Shown: one piece after another, positions 1-6,566 of the stretch
Layout of the letters: every line of letters begins with the position of its first letter
Numbering within the stretch: position 1 is the stretch's first letter
Assembly: GCA_024276495.1 (NCBI GenBank)
Contig: JAJRXC010000098.1
Location: 1 to 64,000, forward strand
DNA length: 64,000 nt
Direction of reading: 5' to 3'
Source: Actinomycetes bacterium
Lineage (GTDB): Bacteria > Actinomycetota > Acidimicrobiia > Acidimicrobiales > Aldehydirespiratoraceae
Program-made: the position numbers and the translations under genes
Notes under the pieces: model-generated
Told to the model about the DNA's origin: nothing
The model's input: only the letters and a program-made list of their open reading frames with translations
The model's database searches: none

Positions 1-60
1 ACCACCGGGATCGGCGGCAGCGAACGTGATGAGCGTCATCGAGAGCATGGGAGCCGGCAT
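1..60 (-). CDS. possible 5' end of a gene running off the left edge
   Basis: On the minus strand an ATG at 60-58 is preceded by GGAGG with a 5-base spacer, an ideal ribosome binding site. It opens a frame of 20 codons (MPAPMLSMTLITFAAADPGG) that is still open at the window edge. Too little is visible to name a family. It faces away from the P450 remnant that starts about 10 bases to the right. It could also be chance, since it is very short. Confidence 0.35.
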   Translation of the reverse strand, partial: MPAPMLSMTLITFAAADPGG

Positions 61-71
61 GTGTTCCTCCA

Positions 72-519
72 GTGCGAACAGGCTCAGACTACGCCGCCCT
101 TCGCGACCTCGACCCGGTCCACCATGTCGTCGGCGCCGACGTGTGGAACGCGGCACGCGACCACGCCACCTACTCATCGGCCCAGGATCTCACGATGCGA
201 CATGGGAGGAAACGTTCCCGATGCGATAGTGGCCGCCGGCGCCGGAGAGACGGTCGATTCCGCGGCGCGCGCCTTTGGCGAGTTGATCGACCACTTCATC
301 GAGCTCATCGAACGACGTCGCACCGATCCCGCCGACGACATGATCTCGATGCTCGTCGGGCTCGGCGAGGAGACCGTCGGCATCATGCGCATTCTCGGAT
401 TCGCCTTCACGATGGTCACCGAGAATCCCGATCGGCGCCACGGTGACCCGGCTCCATGGCCGCGTCGCCCTCGAGGCGGCTACGTGCGCCGCTACGAGTC
501 GTTGCCGTTCCGGGCCTGA
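72..519 (+). pseudogene. decayed cytochrome P450 remnant
   Basis: Pieces of a bacterial CYP lie in order but in different frames. Frame 3 (about 87-200) reads DYAALRDLDPVHHV then ARDHATYSSAQDLTM, like the N-terminal part of soluble P450s. Frame 1 (about 270-425) reads FGELIDHFIELIERRRTDP, DDMISMLV and ILGFAFTMV, matching the region leading into the I-helix. Then frame 2 (RLHGRVALEA) and frame 1 again (YVRRYESLPF, stop 517-519) resemble the C-terminal end. The A/GGxxTT oxygen-binding core, the ExxR motif and the heme-cysteine loop are all missing. About 150 codons remain of the usual 400 or so, so frameshifts plus at least two internal deletions are needed. The 3' end overlaps the last codons of the opposing SCO6745-family gene. 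The P450 assignment rests on motif recognition only. Confidence 0.6.
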
Positions 520-1379
520 GTGGGCCGCGGATGGTCTTGTCGTCCCATCATCGCCAGCGCGCCGCCGTCGATCAGACCTCGACGAATCGGACCGAGCAAC
601 TCGATCAGCCGCCGGGTGTCGTCGCGCCCGATCGCGTCGACCAACGCGACGCACGCGGCATCGGTTCGCGCCTCGATGTCCTCACGGAACCGCCGGCCCT
701 CGTCGGTGAACGACTCGTCGGGGTCGACGAGACCCCGTTCGACCAGACCATCGACGGCGAGCTGCCAAACGTCGTCGGGCCATCCTCGGGTGGCGACCAA
801 CGCGGCCCGCGGGACCTGCTCGGTCGCGGCGTGGAGGATCAACGCCTCCACCGCGGTCACCGGCGCCGCGGTCAACGCGGCGATGTGCACGTCACCACGC
901 CACTCCCGGATCACGGTGATCCGCTGCCAGAGTCGGCCCCACGCGTCGTCGGGTTCGGCGACCGCGAGGTTTGCCGCCGCCAGCGGCTTGCCCTCGAGGC
1001 CGACCCCGTCGATCATCGCCCCGGCCAGGTTCTCCGCCTCCTCGATCACCGCGTCGGTGACATCATCGCAGCACCTGCGGAGCACCCGGGCGGCGGCTCG
1101 CATGCGCGCCGCCTGGATCTCCCCCGGATCGGCCACCTCCCATGCGTCCGGAATCGCCGCCGCCACCAGATCTGGGTTGAAGTTGAAGAAGGTGGCGACC
1201 ACCACCTCCGCGGGCACCGGGCCGAACGGCGCGGCGCGGCTCGCGAAGTACTGCTGGTGCCGCTCGAGCCCGAGAGCGCCGTACTCCTCCCACGCCTCCG
1301 GCGCGAAATAGACGAACCCGTGGGTGAGGTTGGTGATCGCGCCGAGCTCTGCGGCGAGGGTCGATGCGGGGGTGTCCAT
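492..1379 (-). CDS. SCO6745-family protein (function unknown)
   Basis: A 295-aa cytosolic protein with no signal peptide or membrane segment. The N-terminal stretch ITNLTHGFVYFAPEAWEEY and the FFNFNPDLV motif are the signature I recognise for the actinobacterial SCO6745 family, which carries a winged-helix (MarR-like) fold in its C-terminal part; here DDVWQLAVDGLVERGLV and FTDEGRRFREDIE look like that segment. No enzymatic function is established for the family. The ATG at 1379-1377 shares its A with the TGA stop of the upstream homocysteine methyltransferase gene (TGATG), so the two genes should be translationally coupled. The family name is more certain than any role. Confidence 0.85.
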   Translation of the reverse strand: MDTPASTLAAELGAITNLTHGFVYFAPEAWEEYGALGLERHQQYFASRAAPFGPVPAEVVVATFFNFNPDLVAAAIPDAWEVADPGEIQAARMRAAARVLRRCCDDVTDAVIEEAENLAGAMIDGVGLEGKPLAAANLAVAEPDDAWGRLWQRITVIREWRGDVHIAALTAAPVTAVEALILHAATEQVPRAALVATRGWPDDVWQLAVDGLVERGLVDPDESFTDEGRRFREDIEARTDAACVALVDAIGRDDTRRLIELLGPIRRGLIDGGALAMMGRQDHPRPTQARNGNDS

Positions 1380-2371
1380 CAGCCCCGGCGACGTCGGCGG
1401 CGAGGGGCCCCGTCGATCGCCTCGACTCGGGTGGGCGCCTCACCGACCTCGACGTCGGGAACCGGCAGGGTGCCGTCGAGCACGCCCCGGATCGCCGCCA
1501 CGTGCGCCGGCGAGTTTCCACAACATCCACCGATGATCTGGATGCCGGCGGAACGAACCCGATGAGCGTGAGCCCCCATGATGTCGGGCGACCCGCTGTA
1601 GGAGAGCTCGGCGCCGTGCCACTCCGGAATCCCGGCGTTGGCCTTCGAGATCACCGGCACATGGGTGTTGGCCCGGATCTCGGCCAGCGCGGCTTCGGTC
1701 TCGGGCAGGTTGTTGCCGCAGTTCGCGCCGATCGCGGCCACGCCCAGCTCGGTGAGCCGTTGCGCGGCCTGGGTGCCGGTCACACCCATCATCGTGCGGC
1801 CGGCCGTGTCGAAGCTGAGGGTGACGGTGACGGGCAGATCGCTCGACCTGCGGGCGCCGCTGATCGCGGCCTCGATCTCTTCGAGCGAGCTCATCGTCTC
1901 GATCCAGAGCAGATCGGCACCGCCCTTCGTCAACCCCTCGGCCTGGACCGCGAAGGCATCGGTGGCATCGGCGGTGGTGAGATCGCCGAGCGGAACGATC
2001 AGTTCCCCGGTCGGTCCCATCGAACCGGCCACGAGCACCCGCCGGGCCGCCTCGTCGGCAACGGTCCGGGCGTTGCGGGCCGCGGCCTCGTTGATCTCGA
2101 GCACCCGGTCGTCGAGCTTGTGCAGCGCCAACCGGTACTTCGTGCCACCGAAGCTGTTGGTGAGGATGATGTCGGAGCCGGCATCGACATAGGCCCGGTG
2201 AACGGCCCGGACCGCGTCGGCCATGTCGAGGTTCATGCGCTCGGGTGCATCGCCCGACGGCAGGCCCCGAGAGAACAACTCCGTCCCCATCGCGCCATCG
2301 ATGACCAGATGGCCCCGTTCGGCGATCAGCTCATCGAGGACGGTGGCCCGATGGTCGGTACGTGTCGTCAC
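1379..2371 (-). CDS. homocysteine S-methyltransferase family protein
   Basis: This 330-aa enzyme should transfer a methyl group to homocysteine to give methionine, using a betaine- or S-methylmethionine-type donor or acting as a stand-alone methyltransferase domain. The N-terminus has GAMGTELFSRG, and the zinc-binding cysteines are visible: Cys near residue 218 in GANCGNN and the Cys pair near 284-285 in IIGGCCGNSP. No cobalamin or pterin domain follows, so it is not a full MetH. The start is taken as GTG at 2371 (VTTRTDHRATVLDEL), because upstream in-frame sequence is antisense to the neighbouring dioxygenase gene. It is divergent from the dioxygenase/Liv operon, which raises the possibility that the imported solute carries a methyl group; that link is inference. 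Confidence 0.85.
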   Translation of the reverse strand: MTTRTDHRATVLDELIAERGHLVIDGAMGTELFSRGLPSGDAPERMNLDMADAVRAVHRAYVDAGSDIILTNSFGGTKYRLALHKLDDRVLEINEAAARNARTVADEAARRVLVAGSMGPTGELIVPLGDLTTADATDAFAVQAEGLTKGGADLLWIETMSSLEEIEAAISGARRSSDLPVTVTLSFDTAGRTMMGVTGTQAAQRLTELGVAAIGANCGNNLPETEAALAEIRANTHVPVISKANAGIPEWHGAELSYSGSPDIMGAHAHRVRSAGIQIIGGCCGNSPAHVAAIRGVLDGTLPVPDVEVGEAPTRVEAIDGAPRRRRRRG

Positions 2372-2473
2372 GACAGCCGAGGATACTGGGGGCCCTCGCG
2401 TATTGACATGACCGAACGACCCACCGACCCGAGTCGGTTGGCCCAATCCGCCGCCAGACGCTACGAATACGCC

Positions 2474-3352
2474 ATGACGGCCGAACTTCTCTCCACTCGA
2501 CAGATGGCCCGGTTCGTGGCCGACGGCTACCTCCGCTTCGAGGCACTCGTCCCCGAGGAGCTCAACGAGCTCGGTCTGGCGGAGATGCGGCGGCTGATGG
2601 TCGAACGCGGCCGGCCGGAGGGTCTCGATCCGCCCCACACCGGCACGCCACTGTCGCAGTGCTACCCGCCTCCCTCCGCGATCGGCGACTTCCTCCGACT
2701 GCCCGCGATCGCCGGCATCATCGAGTCGCTGGTCGGACCGGAGCCGACGTTCGACCACGACTGGACCCACCACATTCCGGCCGGCTCGACGACAACCCAG
2801 GCGCTGCACGTCGACGGGATCACCGACTCGGCCGATCCCACGTTCGACATCCAACTGTTCTGGTTCCCCCACGACGTCGCCCCGGGTGAGGGCGGCACCC
2901 GCTTCGTCCCGGGGAGTCACCTGCGGCGGGTCTATGCATCGGGCCTCGACCGGTACCACCACATCGCCGGTGAGATGCAGGCCCACGGACCGGCCGGGAC
3001 CGTGCTCGTCTTTCACCACGGCATGTGGCACGCCGGCCAGCCGAACCCGGGATCAGGGGATCGTTGGATGCACAAGATCCGTCTCAACCCGACGGTTCCC
3101 CAGGCCCGGCTGTGGGACCTCTCCGACTTCGACGCGCTCCAGAACCCGCCGTCGGACCACATCTTCGCCCGAACGCAGGGCGACAGCGTGGCCCACGTCT
3201 TTCGCACCTGGCACCCGTGGATGGGCATCACCGACTATCGCAACGAGCAGCTGCAGCGGGCCCGATTGTGGCGCTACCTCACCGGCGACGAGACCTACGA
3301 CGTCGACCACTACCTCACCCGCCTCGAGGGACGGGCCGGGTTGGTCCGATGA
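2474..3352 (+). CDS. phytanoyl-CoA dioxygenase family protein 1
   Basis: A 292-aa Fe(II)/2-oxoglutarate-dependent oxygenase of the PhyH family. The metal triad is visible as H112xD114 (LHVDG) and the distal His near 186 (MWHAGQPNP), followed by the arginine of GDRWMHK that would hold 2-oxoglutarate. The family hydroxylates small molecules such as phytanoyl-CoA and ectoine; the substrate here is unknown. The start is ambiguous: ATG 2474 gives MTAELLSTRQMARFVADGY, a natural family start, while ATG 2408 would add 22 residues. The gene begins the transport operon, and its TGA overlaps the ATG of the next gene (ATGA). Confidence 0.85.
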   Translation: MTAELLSTRQMARFVADGYLRFEALVPEELNELGLAEMRRLMVERGRPEGLDPPHTGTPLSQCYPPPSAIGDFLRLPAIAGIIESLVGPEPTFDHDWTHHIPAGSTTTQALHVDGITDSADPTFDIQLFWFPHDVAPGEGGTRFVPGSHLRRVYASGLDRYHHIAGEMQAHGPAGTVLVFHHGMWHAGQPNPGSGDRWMHKIRLNPTVPQARLWDLSDFDALQNPPSDHIFARTQGDSVAHVFRTWHPWMGITDYRNEQLQRARLWRYLTGDETYDVDHYLTRLEGRAGLVR

Positions 3353-3618
3353 GCGAACGGCAACAGGTGTTGTATCTTTGGGCCACGGGCTCGTCGCTCG
3401 ACTCGGGAACCGCAGGATGGGCGTTTCACGACGGAACCGACGGCGCCGGCCCACCTCTACCCGACACCGAACCGCCCTATCCCGACGGTGAGGCCGCGAT
3501 GCGCGACGGCTGGATGCTGCTACAGTCGGCCCAGCTGATTCCTCCCGCCGAAGGCGACGAGCACCGCAACAGCTATCTGCACTACGAGTTCGTCTTCGAA
3601 CGCCGGATCCGGATGTGA
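3349..3618 (+). CDS. small conserved-looking protein between two dioxygenases
   Basis: An 89-aa soluble protein starting at an ATGA overlap with the upstream dioxygenase stop, so it is translationally coupled and very likely real. The C-terminal half (DGWMLLQSAQLIPP, EHRNSYLHYEFVFERRIRM) looks structured and is rich in Trp, Tyr and His. No catalytic motif is recognised. Its position, sandwiched between two PhyH-type oxygenases in one operon, suggests an accessory or partner role for one of them, for example as a small subunit. I do not recognise a named family. Confidence 0.75.
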   Translation: MSERQQVLYLWATGSSLDSGTAGWAFHDGTDGAGPPLPDTEPPYPDGEAAMRDGWMLLQSAQLIPPAEGDEHRNSYLHYEFVFERRIRM

Positions 3619-3642
3619 CGGTGACGGGGGTCACGTGAGAAA

Positions 3643-4485
3643 GTGTCGGTCGTGCTGCCACATCCATGGAACACCGACTTCGAGTGGCAGCGCCGGCCGG
3701 TTGTTCCCCGCCGTCTCGGCACCGCCGAGATCGACCGGTTTCACGACGAGGGGTGGCTTGTGCTCGACGATCTCGTCGAGCCCGACACCATTCGCGCCCT
3801 CACGGACGAGCTCGATGAGATCGAAGGCGAGGTCGACGAGCTCCTGCGCTCGTTGCCCGACGAACGGATGTTCATCGCCGAGGCGGGGGCGATCACCTTC
3901 TCGCCCCACGCCGTTGTCAGCTCCGCCGCGGCCCGGACGGTGAGCCGCCACCCGGCGATCGTCGATGTCTGCCATGACCTCCTGGGGCCCGATGTCCGGC
4001 TCTACTGGGATCAGCTGGTCTACAAGTCGCCGGCGAAACCCCGACAGTTCCCTTGGCATCAGGACAACGGCTACACCTTCGTCGAACCCCAGCAGTACCT
4101 CACCGTCTGGCTCGCCCTGACCGACACGACGGTCGACAACGGCTGTCCGTGGGTTGTGCCCGGGTGCCACACCCGCGGCACGCTCGCCCACCACTACGTC
4201 GATCCTCTCGGCCATCGCTGCTTCGCGACGAGCGATGACGCGATCGCCGCCCCGGTTCGTGCCGGTGGGGCCGTCGTGTTCTCCTCCCTCACGCCCCACA
4301 TGACAGGACCCAACACGACGGGCACGGTCCGCAAGGCCTACATCCTCCAATACGCCCCCGACGGGGCCGAGGTGCTCGAGGGCAAAGCCGGCGACGGACC
4401 CCCGACGGCTCGCGTCATCCAGAACGATCCGAGCCGTCAGTACGCCGTGCTGTGCAACGGTGAACCGGTCGTGTCCCCGTCGTGA
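3643..4485 (+). CDS. phytanoyl-CoA dioxygenase family protein 2
   Basis: A 280-aa second PhyH-type Fe(II)/2-oxoglutarate oxygenase, clearly different in sequence from protein 1. The iron ligands are His139 and Asp141 (FPWHQDNGY) and the distal His near 219 (LTPHMTGPN); the arginine in VRKAYILQY fits 2-oxoglutarate binding. The HQD, CPWVVPGCH and PHMTGPN patterns are typical of bacterial PhyH enzymes. The GTG start at 3643 follows a weak purine stretch 24 bases after the 89-aa gene. Its TGA overlaps the GTG of the fused Liv permease (GTGA). Two different oxygenases in one transport operon suggest sequential oxidation of an imported compound. Confidence 0.87.
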   Translation: MSVVLPHPWNTDFEWQRRPVVPRRLGTAEIDRFHDEGWLVLDDLVEPDTIRALTDELDEIEGEVDELLRSLPDERMFIAEAGAITFSPHAVVSSAAARTVSRHPAIVDVCHDLLGPDVRLYWDQLVYKSPAKPRQFPWHQDNGYTFVEPQQYLTVWLALTDTTVDNGCPWVVPGCHTRGTLAHHYVDPLGHRCFATSDDAIAAPVRAGGAVVFSSLTPHMTGPNTTGTVRKAYILQYAPDGAEVLEGKAGDGPPTARVIQNDPSRQYAVLCNGEPVVSPS

Positions 4486-6566
4486 AGATCCGTGGCCCGG
4501 TCCCGGGCGCCATCGGCAGACCTCTGGCCATCGCGGGTCCGGCCGTGGCGATCATCGCGGTGCAACTCGTCTTCTTCCCCATGGACATCGGGTTCATCCT
4601 CCAGGGCGCCACGATCGGCTTGTTGACCGCCCTGCTGGCGGTGGGGATGGCCATGATCTACCGGGCCAACCGGGTCCTCAACTTCAGCCAGGCGGACCTC
4701 GGCTACGTCCCCGGCCTCGTCGGCGTGATGCTCGTCGCGATCACCGGTCTGAACTACTTCATCGGCTTCATCACCGGCCTCGCCGCCGCGATCGTGCTCG
4801 GCGCGCTCGTCGAGGCGCTGATCATCCGCCGCTTCTTTCGCTCACCCCGCCTCATCCTCACCGTGGTGACGCTCGGCTTGAGCCAGATGCTCGCCTTCGG
4901 CGCCCTCTACACCGCCCAGCTCTGGGACGCACCCTCGCGCTCGCAGCGAGTCGATTTCCCGTGGGAGATGCGCTTCGAGATCGGTGGAGTGATCTTTCGC
5001 GAAGAGTTCGTCGTCGCCTGGATCCTCGGCCCGCTCGCGATGGCCGCGGTGATGATCTTCCTGCGGGGAACGATGCTCGGAACCGCGATCCGGGCCGCGG
5101 CCGACAGCGCCGACCGAGCGGCGCTGCTGGGTGTCCCGGTCAATCGGCTGCACACCATCGTCTGGTCGGTCGCGTCGACCCTCGCGTTCGTGGCGATCTG
5201 GCTCCGGGCCGGCATCATCGGTCTGCCGGTCGGCTCGGCGATCTCGTTCGGCATCCTGCTGCGGGCCCTCGCCGCGCTGATGCTCGGCAACCTGACGAAT
5301 CTTCCGGCGATCGCCGCGAGCGCGATCGCGCTCGGCGTGCTCGAGACCGGAATCGTCGTCAACGGCGGAAGCAGCTTCGAGAACGACGCGGTGCTCGCCG
5401 CGGTGATCATCGTCTCCCTGCTCGTGCGCTCCCTCCTCGTGGCGACCGACACGCGAGCCGACACGGACTCGACGTCGACCTGGCAGGCATCCGAGGAGGT
5501 GCGACCGGTTCCGGTGGAGTTGCGCCGGGTCCGCGAGGTGCAGATGGTCCGGTCCGCGCTCGCGGCGATCGTTCTGACCACGATCCTCGTGCTGCCGCAC
5601 CTTCTCGGCACCGCCGACCTGATCAAGGCGACGGCGGTCGTGATCTTCGGGATCATCGGCATCTCGGTGATCGTGCTCACCGGATGGGCCGGGCAGGTCT
5701 CACTCGGTCAGATGGCCTTCGTGGCGTTCGGTGCCGCGGTGACCGCGAAGCTGACCAACGAGTGGAACGTCGACTTGACCCTCGCCCTCGCGGCGTCGGC
5801 GGCGGTCGGCGCGTTCGTCGCGATCGTCGTCGGGCTTCCCGCCCTCCGACAGCGCGGCCTGTTTCTCGCCGTGACCTCGCTCGGCTTCTCCCTGGCGACG
5901 ACCAGCTACTTCCTCAACGAGGACTTCTGGGTCGGATCGTGGGTCCACGACAACAAGTTCGCTCGGGTTCCGCTTCTCGGACGGCTCGACATCGACTCCC
6001 CCATCCGGATGTACTACGTCGCCCTCGTCGGCCTCGGGATCATCCTCGTCGCGATGCGGGGGGTGCGCCGCACCCGAACCGGTCGGGTCCTGCTCGCCCT
6101 TCGGGAGAACGAGCCGGCCGGCCAGACGTTCGGCATCAACCCGCTACGAGCCAAGCTGACCGGCTTCGCCCTGTCCGGTGGCGTCGCCGCGTTCGCCGGC
6201 GGTCTCTTCGCGTACAACCTGGAGATCTACGATGCCGGCAGCTTCGCGCCGGAGCGGAGCATCGAGGTGTTCACGATGGCCGTCATCGGGGGCCTGGGAA
6301 GCCTGGCCGGTGGCGTGATCGGTGCGGTCTATCTCAAGGGCATGCAGTGGTTCCTGCCCCGGGACTGGCAGTTCTTCGCGAGCGGGGTCGGTGTGCTCGC
6401 CGTCCTCCTGGTGATCCCGAGCGGGGTCGGTGGCCTGCTGTTTCGACTGCGCGACTTCTGGTTGCGGTGGGTCGCCCGACGCAAGGACCTGATCGTCCCG
6501 AGCCTGCTCGCCGATGTCGCGCCCACACCGTCCGAAGAAGCCGAGATCCTCGGCGGCACCCCATGA
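4482..6566 (+). CDS. fused LivH-LivM-type ABC permease
   Basis: A 694-aa inner-membrane protein joining both permeases of a branched-chain-amino-acid-type (HAAT) importer. The N-terminal half (about residues 1-325) has LivH features: IGLLTALLAVGMAMIYRANR, NFSQADLGYVPGL and a helix-rich LMLGNLTNLPAIAASA region. A polar linker near residues 325-350 (TDTRADTDSTSTW) leads into the LivM half, with LTGWAGQVSLGQMAFVAFG near residue 400 and MAVIGGLGSLAGGVIGA near the end. About sixteen hydrophobic segments are visible. One polypeptide replaces the usual heterodimer. It is coupled by GTGA to the upstream oxygenase and by ATGA to the MFS-ATPase fusion downstream. Confidence 0.92.
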   Translation: MKIRGPVPGAIGRPLAIAGPAVAIIAVQLVFFPMDIGFILQGATIGLLTALLAVGMAMIYRANRVLNFSQADLGYVPGLVGVMLVAITGLNYFIGFITGLAAAIVLGALVEALIIRRFFRSPRLILTVVTLGLSQMLAFGALYTAQLWDAPSRSQRVDFPWEMRFEIGGVIFREEFVVAWILGPLAMAAVMIFLRGTMLGTAIRAAADSADRAALLGVPVNRLHTIVWSVASTLAFVAIWLRAGIIGLPVGSAISFGILLRALAALMLGNLTNLPAIAASAIALGVLETGIVVNGGSSFENDAVLAAVIIVSLLVRSLLVATDTRADTDSTSTWQASEEVRPVPVELRRVREVQMVRSALAAIVLTTILVLPHLLGTADLIKATAVVIFGIIGISVIVLTGWAGQVSLGQMAFVAFGAAVTAKLTNEWNVDLTLALAASAAVGAFVAIVVGLPALRQRGLFLAVTSLGFSLATTSYFLNEDFWVGSWVHDNKFARVPLLGRLDIDSPIRMYYVALVGLGIILVAMRGVRRTRTGRVLLALRENEPAGQTFGINPLRAKLTGFALSGGVAAFAGGLFAYNLEIYDAGSFAPERSIEVFTMAVIGGLGSLAGGVIGAVYLKGMQWFLPRDWQFFASGVGVLAVLLVIPSGVGGLLFRLRDFWLRWVARRKDLIVPSLLADVAPTPSEEAEILGGTP

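Noticed and set aside
4460..6562. Upstream extension of the MFS-ATPase frame through the permease gene (1693 codons in all)
   Set aside because: The extra 701 codons are an out-of-frame shadow of the LivHM permease (Arg/Pro-rich, no domains). The ATGA overlap at 6563 fixes the real start.
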